From Hordeum vulgare subsp. vulgare (lineage: Eukaryota; Streptophyta; Magnoliopsida; Poales; Poaceae), in the NCBI RefSeq assembly GCF_904849725.1, contig NC_058519.1:532774316-532838315 (forward strand): DNA of 64,000 nucleotides, given 5' to 3'. A program made the translations under genes and the position numbers. Below, in pieces: positions 35,051 through 45,890 of this stretch; the stretch's first letter is position 1, and the number at the start of each line of letters is the position of its first letter. The notes beneath the pieces were generated by a model. It had not been told where the DNA came from. It saw only the letters and a program-made list of their open reading frames with translations, and searched no databases.

Positions 35051-37559
35051 TGAAAAGACCTCGATGACGCCTAGAAGGGGGGTGAATAGGCTATTTAAAA
35101 ACTTCTTCGGATTAGGCTTGAAACTAATGCGGAAATAAACTAAGAGGGTACTAGTCAAGCACAAATCCTAAATGCACTAGGCACTACAACGTGTATCAAC
35201 AACACGATCTACCAAGATGGACACAATACAGTTACTAAACAAGCACAAGTAAGTTACACAAACTTACTTGAGCTATATCACACTACAAGTAGGTGAACAA
35301 CACAAGATACTAGATCACACTATATCACACGATATATCAAAGGCTGCAAGTATGAACGTGTGGATATAGAGGATATGCTTGAATGATTAATCTTGTACAA
35401 GAAATAGCCAACACAATATAATGAGCACAAACAATATGCAATGTTGTATGCTCAAGTAACACAAGTAAGGAGTTAGGGTTAAGGATAACCAAGGTCACTG
35501 AGACAAAGATGTATCCCGATGTTCACTTCCTTGGAGGGAAGCTAGTCACCGTTAGAGAGGTGGATGTTACCACGAAGGCACACCAACGCCACGAAGGCTC
35601 ACCCTATTCTCCCTTTGAGATAACACCACGAAGGCGTTTCTCAACCACTAGTGGTAAGCCTTTGAGTTGGCTTCCAAACCCTCACAAACTTTTCCAGGGG
35701 GTAATCACACGGATTGATTCCTCTCCGAAGAACTCCTACCGCCTAGGAGTCTCCAACCTCCAAGAGTAACAAGATCACGGGGAATGCTCAAAACTTGCTC
35801 AAATCTCAAATAGCTTGGGTTGAGAGGAGGAGAGGGAGACGATCTATCGTTTGATTGGAACCACTCTCAAAGGGGCTCACAAATTCTCTTGGGATCTAAG
35901 ATTTGGTGTGAGCAAATGTGTGTGAGGTAGAAGTGTGTTCTTATGAGGATAAGGCTGTGTTGGGCAACCCTCTCACGAAGTGGGAGGGGGGTATTTATAG
36001 TGGGAGAGAAAAACAGCCGTTGGGGACACTTTAAGTCACACAGGGTCCGGACGCCCGACAGTTTCCGGAAGTCCGGGCGTCCGCGAGGGGTCGGACGTCC
36101 GACAGGGGTCGGTCGTCCGAGGCTTGTAGATATCACTAGAAATACTGTAATTTGAACAGCGACCGGACGTCCGGAGAAGGCCGAAAATCCGAGTTATTCA
36201 ACTCAACTTCTACTGGTGGGAGGTTCCGGATTTCCGAAAGGGGACGGACGTCCGGCCCTCGGACGTCCGGAGGGAGCCGGAAATCTGAGTTATAGGGCTC
36301 AAGTTCTTCTGGTGCAGGGCTCCGGATTTCCGAAGCCTGTCAGTCGTCCGACCCTTGACAGGCCCTCAGACATCCGGAGGGAGCCGGAAGTCCGGGTTAT
36401 ATGGCTCAAGTTTCTCTGGTGCATAGTTCCGGAATTCCGAAGCTGATCGGATATCCGGGCCTTGGACGTCCGGAGGGAGCCGGAAGTCCGAGTTATATGG
36501 CTCTGATTTCTGTGGTATAGGATTCCAGATTTCCGAAGCAGTCGGTCGTCCGGCCCTCGGACGTCCGGAGAAAGCCGGATGTCCGAGGCACTGGTTTTGT
36601 TTTCAGATAACAGCAGAGCAGTGGAGATGTGGTCTGAGCAGAACAGTGGAGATGTAGTTTGAGCAAGTTCATCGCAAAACCTGTGATCCCCTCTTAATAG
36701 TGCGGGATCCCTAAAGACTCAAGAATCATAAAAGGGGTACTGATGATCCATACTTGAGTGTATACTTTTATTCCCTGATCATCACTCCGCACAACTGACG
36801 TCAAAGGAACTGATACCTTTGAGTTAGCCCTTTCACTTGAGCTTGATGTTGTTGTTCCTTCTTGGCTCAAGTTGAAAGCAAGACATGATGAAGTCTTCAA
36901 GTAGCTCTCCCATACACAATGTGGAGAGCCTAGCTTATGTATTCATCTTCATTTGTCCACCATGTGAACATCCACAAGAATCAAGCATGTAGTGCTCAGG
37001 AATGCTTATCTTGATCTTGTCCTTGTTAGCACATGAGCTTGTCCTTATCAACACATGATCATTGACAATAGTTTCAATGATATATTCGTGCTGCTCCACT
37101 TGAACTTGCACACCACAATCTTGATGACGATCACCACTTGACGTCATCCTTCATGGGTTGTATGAGATCTTCTTTTTGACGTAAGGCCCAATGGAAGCAC
37201 ACCTAACCCCCACATAGGAGTCTCACAAAGACCATGGGTTAGTACACAAACACGTAATGGACAATGCTTACCATACCATGGGATCACTTGATCCTCTCGG
37301 TATATCTTATATGCTTTGTGTGTTGATCATCTTGATTTACTCTTTGTCTGAGATCTTGATCAACCTAGTGTCTCTATGACCATTCTTTGGATAATACCTT
37401 GAATAACATCTTGGTCATCATATAAACTCCTTGAACCCAACAGATGGACTTCAAGAAGTGCCTATGGACAAATCCTATAAATATATCTTAAGACAACCAT
37501 TAGTCCATAGGAATTGTCATCAATTACCAAAACCACATATGGAGATATATGCTCTAACA
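35051..37559 (-). repeat. 5' LTR of element C
   Basis: It is collinear with 27304-29814. The TATA box lies at 35992-36000 (minus) and the palindrome array at about 36045-36590. Confidence 0.93.
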
Positions 37560-37564
37560 CATAG
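37560..37564. repeat. Target-site duplication of element C, right copy (CATAG)
   Basis: It is an exact match to 27299-27303. Confidence 0.92.
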
Positions 37565-37966
37565 AATAGCTCCCGTTGATCGATATAATGTAGGCATGTA
37601 TTTCGTAAATAGTCATACGTGCTTATGGAAAAAAACTTGCATGACATCTTTTGTCCTACCATCCCGTGGCAGCGGGGTCCATAAGGAAACTAAGGTATAT
37701 TGAGGCCTCCTTTTAATAGAGAACCGGAACAAAGTGTTAACACATAGTGAATACATCAACTCCTCATACTACGGTAGTCACCGGAAAGAATCCCAATTAT
37801 TGTCACTTTGGGGTATGCGGATCCTAACACGTAGTAGGTGCATATAACTTGCAATATCGGATAAAGAACATAGATATAATGGTGAAAACATAAACGGTTC
37901 AGATCTGAAATCATGGCACTCGGGCCCTAGTGACAAGCATTAAGCATAGCAAAGTCACGAGAACAT

Positions 37967-38126
37967 CTATCTCCGAACATAGTGGATACTAGGGATCAAG
38001 CCCTAACAAAACTAACTCGATCACATGATGAATCTCATCCAGCTCTCTATCTCCGAACATAGTGGATACTAGGGATCAAGCCCTAACAAAACTAACTCGA
38101 TTACATGATGAATCTCATCCAACTCT
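37967..38126. repeat. 80-bp tandem duplication in the LTR of Gypsy B
   Basis: CTATCTCCGAACATAGTGGA begins at 37967 and again at 38047. The two 80-bp units differ at only a few bases. Confidence 0.85.
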
Positions 38127-38679
38127 TCACCGGTCAGCAAGCCTACGAAGGGATTACTCACTCTTGGTGGAGAGCATCATGGAATTGGGATGGAGAAGGG
38201 TTGGTGATGAAGAAGACCGAAGATTCCCCTCTCCGGAGCACCAAACAAACTCTAGATTAGGCCTCCCAACAAAGAACATGAGGTGGTGTCGGCTCCGTAT
38301 CGTGAAACGCGATGAAACTTCCTCCCTGATTTTTTCCTCTGAAAATAGGAATTTATAGTGTTGGAATTAGGGTCAGCGGAGCCACGTGGGCCCCATTAGA
38401 CACCAGGCCGCGCCAAGGGGGCCTCACGCGCCCTGATGTCTAGTGGGCGAATGTGGCCTCCCCTTTGGTGGGTCTTGGTTCCAGTATATCTCATATATTC
38501 CAGAATCTCCAAAAAGTTTCATTCCATTCTGAGAACTTTTATTTCTGCACAAAAACAGCACCATGGTAGTTTGGCTGAAAACAGTGTCACTCCGGGTTAG
38601 TTTCATTCAAATCATGCAAATTAGAGTCCAAAATAAGGGCAAAAGTGTTAAGAAAAGTAGATACGATGGAGACGTATCC

Positions 38680-39312
38680 CAGGGGACTATGTGTGTCGAC
38701 TCTTGTTGTGGCTTGCATAGGGGGTAGAGTGAACCCGGTCTCGACTATAGGAATATTGCGCCTGTTGGGTGACACCGATCTTCAACATCTCGATGGCGTT
38801 CATGGCCTCTATTTCAATTGGGGTGTTCCCCGTGATCGGGAGTGCCTCAAGGTTATGATTCGCCGCCAGCATATTGTCCATAGGATTGGAGAAGTGACCC
38901 GCTCGTGTCTAGAACGATGAGGTGGCGACTGAGCCGACAGTGGTTGGGTCGGTTGAGCCGGTTGTCAAGGGTGATACAAACGCGGCTGCCCAGTCCCTGG
39001 CGTTTGCTCACGAGTAGTGAATAAGCGTGCCGAATCAAGATTAGGGGGTGCACTTGCGTGCCTCCTCCAATGAACAGCCTCTGAAGCGTCCCTACGAAGA
39101 CCAAGCTTCCTCCTTCAAGATTTCAACTTCACTATGGATGTGAGCTTGTAACTCTGCCATGTGAGTATTCTCCGCGTCGATTTCCTCGTGAACTTTTGCC
39201 ATCTGCCCGCGAAGCTTGGTTAACTACATGTGTCATTCCTCCTGATTCTTCGCGGTCACTTTTATCTCTAAGAACTCAACATCACCGTACGTTGGCCCCA
39301 TGGGACGCCAAC
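38680..39312 (-). pseudogene. Leader and gag remnant of Gypsy element A
   Basis: Minus-strand reading gives coiled-coil-like Gag pieces, MAKVHEEIDAENTHMAEL and HIHSEVEILKEEAW, near 39100-39210, with stops and frame changes. It lies between the PBS region (39295-39311) and the point where element B inserted (38679/38680). It is not functional. Confidence 0.5.
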
Positions 39313-39795
39313 TGTCGTGGTTTTATCACAACACATGTCCCAGCGATAGGACTAAGTCTGGGAGTTATCACAACTAGGTCGTTGATTGGATGGGGTTGAT
39401 CGAAAACGAAAGACAAGGTTTTATCTAGGTTCGACCCCTTCAATGGAGAAAAAGGCATAAGTCCTGCTTGGTGTGTTATTGATTGTGATGATCTCGATTA
39501 CAAAGGTGTGAAATTACTAACCTGGCTCTCGAGGATTTCTTACTTGATCTTTCCACCTCAGGGTATCCCCTTTATATATAGGTCGAGACCATGAGGTTAC
39601 AATAGAATCCGGGTCGTAGTACAACCCGTGATCTAGTCTACTTCTACTTGTCTTGTCTTTCAAGTAAGGGAAGTTCCTTACGACTCCTTCCGTGAGCTGG
39701 TCCGCCAAGTACTTGTCCACGAGCCGGCCTTCCGCCAAATACTTGACATCCAAGTCATGCCCTCGTCGGGTCATACCGTGTGGTATATTTCCAAC
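39313..39795 (-). repeat. 5' LTR of Gypsy element A (483 bp)
   Basis: The plus strand runs TGTCGTGGTTTTATCAC to TTTCCAACA. On the minus strand the LTR is followed by GTTGGCGTCCCATGGGGCC, close to the GTTGGCGCCC...GTGGGGCC leader of many grass Gypsy elements. The TATA box TATATATAAA lies at 39571-39580 (minus). It is the outermost retrotransposon layer before the gene island. Family names such as Laura or Sumaya are possible but unverified. Confidence 0.75.
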
Positions 39796-39969
39796 AGCAT
39801 GCGTCGTGTCCATCCGTCTCGTGACCGCGTCGATGCAAACCCGGTCCAAATTTGAGCCTGAAATAGGTTACGGACAAATAAAAAACCAACGTGCATCCTT
39901 TTGGATCGACGTGTTGGGCTGAGATTTGTGTCTCTGCGAGTCAAATGGATCATCCAGTTGGAGTTGCTC
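39796..39969. mobile_element. Right half of a PIF/Harbinger-type MITE, cut by Gypsy A
   Basis: It ends GTTGGAGTTGCTC followed by TTA (39970-39972), the terminus and trinucleotide target typical of grass PIF/Harbinger MITEs (compare 45182-45767). The left half would lie beyond Gypsy A, outside the window. Confidence 0.4.
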
Positions 39970-39972
39970 TTA

Positions 39973-41220
39973 GGATACTAATTCCAAACAAAGTAAAATG
40001 AATGAATCCATATTTTAAAGTGATTTATATTTAGAAAGTGAGGGGTATAATCAAAACACGGTTGAGAAACTGAACCCACTCATAATTTCCCCAGATCTAC
40101 GCCATCTGCGCGCCGGGACCGGGGATACGACCCCAGTCCACACGTCGCCTTCGCTGGACAGAAAAAAGCAAGAAAGTCCACCTGTCATTAGTACCTTGCT
40201 GATCCGTGGCGTTACACCTCCGTCCGTCGATCCCACGCCCCGCGCGTCCAGAGCCGTTGCCTCCCCTTTCCCCTTCCCCCTCCCCCTCCGCCTCCGCCGC
40301 GCACCGCAAACCCCCTCCCCCGCCGCGGCAACCGCAGCCGAAAAAGCTCCCACTGAACGAGAGAAACAACAAAGCACGAGGCTTCCACTTCCACAACGCA
40401 ATCTCCATCCCTTCGTCATCCTCCTGCACCCGCACCCGCACCCGCACCCCCACCCCACCCAAAAGGAAGCAAGAATCTGCGCCCGCACCACAGTCCTTCC
40501 TTTCTCCTCCTCCCAGCCTCCCCGGAGCCCGCCGAGCATCGGATCCTTCGCCCCCCGGCGCCGTTTCTGAATCCAGCCGAGCCAGTCCCACCCATCCATT
40601 GCCCCACCACCAATGGCCGCCGTGGCGGTTCCTTTCGCTGCCCATTTTCTTGTGTAACAACTAACAACCACCCCGGCCCCGGCCATCTATCCCATCTCCC
40701 TGCGCTTTTGCGTCGGCAACTCCAACCAAGCCTTCCAACGGCGCGGGCTTGTCTGCCACCGGAGGGAGGGCCCACCCCTCCTGTCGTCTTGCTGGCGCTG
40801 GCACCCTAGCCCTTCCTAGTTGTCCCTCCCCGCGTCGTCTTGGGGTGGTCCGAATCTTCTTCACCCAGGTTCGTCAGGGCTCGCCTGCTTCTTGAATCTT
40901 GATTTATTTTTACTCCCTTTCCTTTCCTGCTCAGATGTCGTTGTTCTTGTCCCGTTTGAATGAGAAATTCGTCTCCGGTTGTTCAAAACAGTGCGGTTTC
41001 CTCCTTCTCCCAGGAAGGCAGGAAGGTATTCTCCCCTTGCTTGTGTCTGGGGTTTCGCTCGTTGCTTCCCGACTGTCCAAAGTACTGCCAAGTTTGGGCG
41101 CCCAAGGATTCCTGGTCAGGAGGATTTTGGTTCCCCTGAAGCTCCTTGGTGCTCCCAATTTCCTGGTGGTCTCCTGCTCCTCCTTGGTTGGTCGGAAGGA
41201 GGCTGGAGAAGAAGTTGCCC
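39973..41220 (+). promoter_or_regulatory. Promoter and 5' leader region of the membrane-protein gene
   Basis: An AT-rich stretch (39973-40090) with a weak TATA-like TATAATCAA at about 40048 gives way to a GC- and pyrimidine-rich stretch (40200-40860), typical of a grass 5' UTR. A pyrimidine tract with CTGCTCAG near 40915-40934 could be a splice acceptor of a leader intron, with GTTCGTCAGG near 40869 a possible donor. Several upstream open frames exist, but none looks like a protein. The transcription start is not determined. Confidence 0.45.
40426..40460. repeat. (CACCCG)n microsatellite with G-quadruplex potential on the minus strand
   Basis: Five CACCCG/CACCCC hexamers in a row give GGGTGC repeats on the opposite strand. 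That is four G-triplets separated by three bases. Confidence 0.75.
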
Positions 41221-44200
41221 ATGGAGCCGCCTAGCAGTAGCAGGCTCTTGGCTTCTCTCTGGACCTTCATCAAGTTCCTGCCCTACTTCTGCGGCCTCTT
41301 CATCCTTGGGCTCATTAAAGGTGACATCCTGGTTAACTCTACTCTATTGCTTCTTTTGGTATGCAAGCCCGATCTGATGTGGCTGTGCATTTCCTTGCCT
41401 TGTATGATAGTCTCTTGATTTCTCTGCTGCTTGTGTACATGCCTGATAGCCTGATACTTCTCCTTTCTTGGAGCACTTAAGTAGGCCCAATTATAGCTAT
41501 TACTACTCACTATTTCTTCCAGCTTTCGTTATGATATATGACCAGATTGCTTTGTCCTGGCTAGAGTTATTAGCTTTCAAAAGTAGTTGCTGGTTTAACT
41601 GATGGGCTGGTGTGGTGTCATTTCAGCTTAGTGTGTGTTCAACTGTTCATCATACTGAAAAATCTTTCTGTTAATACAATAAATATCAAATATTCATTAT
41701 TGGATGACAGCGTCTATGTTTTAATTATCAAATAACCCTTTGTGGACAGATAATATGCACTTTCACCCATAAGGCTACACGCCTACACGGGCTTCAACCT
41801 GAAAAAACTTCTGGTTTCTCACACACAAAGAATATGATCAGAAGTCAGAAGTCAAAACTAGCATCAATTGGAGCTTGTCAGAAAATGTTCTCCTTGTCTC
41901 ATCTATAGAAGTATTTAATATGTATTGGTTTTGTGGAGTTTTTTTAGATTTTTTATAAACGAAAGTATGAAACCATGAAGTTTGTTCGGTACATATGTGA
42001 CCTTGTGGATTTATTGTGCCGTTTGAAAGCTTTCGGTTGAATTATGTCACCTGTTGTCTGTTGATGTGTGAATGCAAATTCAGCCATGGATCTGCAAATG
42101 AATGACAGAGTTTCATGGGGAACAATGCATGTAAAATCTGAAAGTGCAACGCTGTTGTGTGCTTAAATACTTCTATTTGTGTTGTTAGTTCATCTTTGTT
42201 TGATTCTTCTACATATTCAAACTATGTATCGTGTCCCCTCACTTCATATAATTCCATCTAACAGGGGTTCTGCTATGCCCTTGGGCATGCCTTATTATGG
42301 CAATCGGAATATCTGCTCTAATTCTTGGGCTATGGCCTATGCATCTGATTTGGACATACTACTGCATCATCAGGTACAGTGTGTATCTTCTGCAGATTCA
42401 CCCTTAGCAAGCACATTAATACGCGTCTAAATACTCATATTATGTGTCCTCTTTTTCTCGAAGGCAGAACCAGAATGGTTGGACCTGTAGTAAAGCTTCT
42501 ACTTCTTGTTGCTGCCACTGTGATCTTGATCTTATGGTTGATAATTGGCATCCCGGGAAGCGTTTTGGCTGGATTATTATATGGCTTTCTAGCACCAATA
42601 ATGGCCACATTCGATGCAGTTGGAGAAGGCAAAGAAAATACATTTGTTCATTGCTTTGTGGTACATTTTCTTTTCGTCGAACATGCTTTCCTTTGTATCT
42701 ATGCCCTTCCTGCTTTGTTAGAACATATTTTACATGTGTACCATCTCAAATCTGCAGGATGGAACATGGAGTACCATCACTGGAAGTTGTACAGTGGTCA
42801 GGGATTTGAAAGACATGCTTTTCCACTCCTATTTTTCAATTATGGATGACCTTCGTTTTCAGACACCGCCTCATGGAAAGCCATATGAGATAAGGTTTGC
42901 TTCCTGTTTGTGTCTAGTAGCTCTTTACTTTTGTGCCTCAAGATCACAAAAAATTTCTGGGTTATCTTTCCACTTTGGTCCTTTTAACTTGTATAACCTT
43001 CATCACATATGCAAACTAGCACCTTTTATGCTTGACTTCATAGCCGAGAGAAATGAGCCCTGGATGCAATCCTCTGTATTTAGGCAGCACATCTCTTTTT
43101 ATTCTTCCTTGAAGAATTATGAAATAATAAATGTTGAGTACAAATATCAATCCGCAGATTGCTTGACATTCCCGGGGCGTTATTATCTGCTGCTTGCGGA
43201 CTCATACTGGATGTGATAATGTTCACACTAATTGCCATCTACAAGTGCCCTGTGATGCTTTTCAAAGGGTGGAAACGACTGATTCAGGATTTGATTGGGA
43301 GAGAAGGACCTTTTCTGGAGACGGCGTGTGTGCCATTCGCAGGTCTTGCTATTCTTCTCTGGCCATTTGCGGTTCTAGGAGCTGTTCTTGCATCCATCCT
43401 CTCCAGTATTCCTTTAGGCATGTATGGTGCAGTTGTAGCCTACCAGGTATGGCAACTTGTACTTCCACAAATTATCATCAAGTGACAAATATTGTGATAG
43501 ATCTGTTCTATTGTTAAATTCATGAAGCTTTCTCGTGTTGATTTATCAGGAATCCTCCGTAGTCATGGGACTCTCATATGTTGTCTCATCTGTGTCCATC
43601 TTTGATGAGTACACGAATGATGTACTCGACATGGCACCGGGGTCTTGCTTTCCAAAGTATAACCATAAACCATATTGCGTGCCTTTGGATCAGATCCTAT
43701 AAATAACTTAAAGGCTTCTGGTAATGACGTTTGAACTCTCTAGGTTGAAATATCGGAAACAGCAAGATGAAGATTCTTCACATGGTGGTCACCTATCTAA
43801 GCCAGCCTCATTCGACAAGGAGAACCAAGAAGGAAAGAAACCTCTAGCACGTGTCACATCATTTAAGAACAGCATGGATGAGTTCAATCCATTCAAGGTT
43901 ATCTTTTCTGGCTATTACATCGGCAGATTGCAATGCTTCTGTGTCTTGTGACAAGCTTCACTTTATGTACAGTCGAGTAGGAATAAAGCATGTTGAGAAT
44001 AGGTTATTCTATTTTTATTCTATTTTGTGATGTCATTATATCGCTGCTTTCTATTCCTTGATAATATTTGAAGTTACGGAATCTGGCCAATATAACCGAT
44101 CAAGCTGTTATGCAGATGTTGGACCACTTATTTGCTGAATGCAAGCTCCAGGGAGAGGTTTTGGTGAATGAAGGAGTGATAACAATGAAAGACATCCAAG

Positions 44201-44976
44201 AAACAAAGTCAGGCAAAGTTGGCAGTGGGGTTCTTAACGTTGGTTTACCAGCATATGTAATCCTTAATGCACTCCTTCGGTCTGCAAAATCTAATTCTAA
44301 TGGTCTTATCTTAAGTAAGTTCACATAAAAGCTTTCTTCCACCACCACCAGAAGGGTGTTTATGATGACCTTAAGCTGACCTGCTTTTGGAATCTATTCA
44401 GGTGATGGCGCTGAGATTACATCTGATAATAGGCCTAAAAGTACTCTCTTCGACTGGTTCTTCGACCCTCTTATGATCATCAAAGAACAAATTAAAGCCG
44501 AGAATTTCACAGAAGAAGAGGAAGAATACCTCAAAATGCGAATCCTGATGGTTGGTGAGCCGAGTAACCTCAAGGGCACTCTTCCTCATGTGCCATCACT
44601 GAATGAACGGAAAAAGGCAGAAATCGACGCATTTGCTCGAAGGTACCGAGCTGCTCACTCTTCCATTTTGATCAACACCATCACCGCTATTTGCTAAACC
44701 ACTTGCTCCTGCTATGTATCATCAAGATTGCAAGGAATCACAAAGTCTATATCAAGATATCCTACATCCAAGCGCCGTTTTGACGTTCTTGTAAAGTCCC
44801 TCTTGTCGGAGCTGGAGAGGACGATGGGCGGCAGCGTGCCTGTCAATGGGTCCCAAGCGCTAAGGTTGAGAGGCGGCATTGCCCGGATGCTCAGCCAGAA
44901 ATCTATTGGGAAGACGGCAAACATCATGGATGAGGATCCAGAAGCGCAAGTAACAAGGAAGGCTCGCACTCCGTGA
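41221..44976 (+). CDS. Plant multi-pass membrane protein of the At3g27390 type, 10 coding exons, 606 aa
   Basis: Hand-built exons: 41221-41320, 42265-42373, 42468-42660, 42758-42894, 43158-43446, 43550-43656, 43744-43897, 44074-44314, 44402-44642 and 44727-44976. All introns are GT-AG, phases agree and the total is 1,821 nt. The protein starts MEPPSSSRLLASLWTFIKFL. It has hydrophobic segments at about 10-33, 36-66, 74-105, 180-205 and 228-275, conserved blocks GLLYGFLAPIMATFDAVGEG, DLIGREGPFLETACVP and SSVSIFDEYTNDVLDM, then a hydrophilic C-terminal half with an EEEEE patch. Block order and length match the plant family annotated as uncharacterized membrane protein At3g27390 (~590 aa). Its biochemical role is unknown to me. 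An in-frame stop shortly after 44642 shows the last intron must be spliced. The start ATG is the first to give the family's N-terminus. Confidence 0.93.
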
Positions 44977-45181
44977 TCACTTTGATGATGTATTGTGTAG
45001 CTGACAAGCTAGCGAGAGACCAACTCTGTAAAAAATGTGTAAAAGAGAAGCAGCTATGAGCTAGTATGAACGTTCTTAGGTGTAGCTTGAGTTGTTGTAA
45101 GTTTTGTTGTGCAAACATCTATGAGAAAATCTTGCGAGATCTTGCTAGTGTGTTTTTTTAGACAATCTCGCTAGCATGTTA
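44977..45181 (+). other. 3' flank of the membrane-protein gene
   Basis: This probably contains the 3' UTR. No clear AATAAA signal is seen. It ends in the TTA target (45179-45181) of the MITE. Confidence 0.4.
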
Positions 45182-45767
45182 GAGCATCCACAGCTGCGAT
45201 GGGTAATTCGGTTCCTCAAACATGTCTGTGGACACTGATCAGTTAAACCCTAAATTTTCTTTTTTACAACCATTAAATCCATACAAAAGCATCCATATAC
45301 AACCTATTACGTATACAAGACTACCCTGATCCTCGTCGTCAGAGATGTGCACTATCTTCGTGCCCGCTCCGGATACATGGGCGTTGGGCGGTAGTCGTAG
45401 CTCCGACTGCTTCGCCTTAGGCCGGCATCGATGTGGGCCGCGCACCTCGCAAGGATCTGCTCCACGATGTGGACGCGACGCTCTGGCGTGAGCATGTCAT
45501 AGGTAGTCTTCTTCTGTCGGACCATGGCAAAACTGAACGATATGGGACAAATGACGGAACGGGAGAGAGGAGGTGAATGAGTTCGGGCTGGTGGCGCGGA
45601 GAGGGAGCTGGATTTGGCTAGGGTTGGGAGACGCCGGCTAGCTTAAATAGCCGGATTTGGCCTTGACAGCGAGCCAGAGCGGCGCACGCGACATTCACAC
45701 CCCCACCGAAGGAGACATAGTTTGGACCGCCAAGTTTTCAAAGATTTCGCGTGGGACCCAATTGCTC
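45182..45767. mobile_element. PIF/Harbinger-type MITE, about 586 bp
   Basis: TTA lies on both sides (45179-45181 and 45768-45770). The ends GAGCATCCAC and (reverse) GAGCAATTGGG are imperfect terminal inverted repeats of the GAGCATCTCC type common in grasses. It sits between the convergent 3' ends of the two genes. Confidence 0.5.
45352..45525 (-). other. 57-codon open frame inside the MITE
   Basis: It reads MVRQKKTTYDMLTPERRVHI, then a basic, Arg/Tyr-rich tail ending PERARR. An AT-rich TATTTAAG box lies ~110 bp upstream on the minus strand and a GC-rich leader lies between. I recognise no domain. It could be a residue of the parent element's second ORF or chance. Confidence 0.3.
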
Positions 45768-45798
45768 TTAGCGCTTAGTGTTCAAACTTGTCTCTCTG

Positions 45799-45890
45799 AT
45801 ATCACGAGGAGAAATTGGGACTGACTACTAGTCTGGTGCCTAAAATATCACGAAGAGAAAATGGGACCGTCTATTAGTCAGGTGCCTAAA
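45799..45890. repeat. 46-bp tandem duplication
   Basis: ATATCACGAGGAGAAATTGG begins at 45799 and recurs as ATATCACGAAGAGAAAATGG at 45845. The two units run head to tail and both end GGTGCCTAAA. The surrounding 45891-46526 has no recognised gene and probably includes the 3' UTR of the minus-strand gene. Confidence 0.8.

Larger units (their letters stand above)
27304..37559 (-). mobile_element. Gag-only Sirevirus-like retrotransposon C, 10.3 kb, young and non-autonomous
   Basis: The two LTRs are 2,511 and 2,509 bp with an exact CATAG duplication, TGGTATCAGAGC PBS and polypurine tract. By eye the LTRs differ at about 26 sites, roughly 99% identity. The only recognisable protein is Gag. There is no protease, integrase, RT or RNase H, so the element must borrow Pol from a relative. 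LTR layout and terminal sequence (TGTTAGAGCATATATCTCC) resemble E, which suggests a Sirevirus helper. It inserted into the LTR of B. Confidence 0.9.
26931..38679 (-). mobile_element. 5' LTR of Gypsy element B, split by element C
   Basis: The LTR starts on the plus strand TGATAACCCACAAGTATATG (26931) and ends GGAGACGTATCC near 38679, the usual TGATA...TATCA ends with one changed base. Its two parts are 26931-27303 and 37565-38679, about 1.49 kb together. The family looks like the WHAM/Fatima/Sabrina group of Triticeae Gypsy elements; the exact name is not assigned. No gene is seen in 37565-38679. Confidence 0.75.

Noticed and set aside
37560..38679. Independent host intergenic sequence between element C and Gypsy A
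   Set aside because: It continues the LTR of Gypsy B: target duplication CATAG joins it to 26931-27303, and it ends in the usual GGAGACGTATC terminus.
40206..40664. Overlapping open frames on both strands in the GC-rich leader (up to 211 codons)
   Set aside because: Low-complexity Pro/Arg/Gly translation caused by GC richness; all frames are open and no domain is seen.
44643..44696. Alternative C-terminus of the membrane protein ending at 44696
   Set aside because: Splicing at 44642 to 44727 restores the family's conserved LQGITKSISRYP block; the unspliced reading has no family counterpart.
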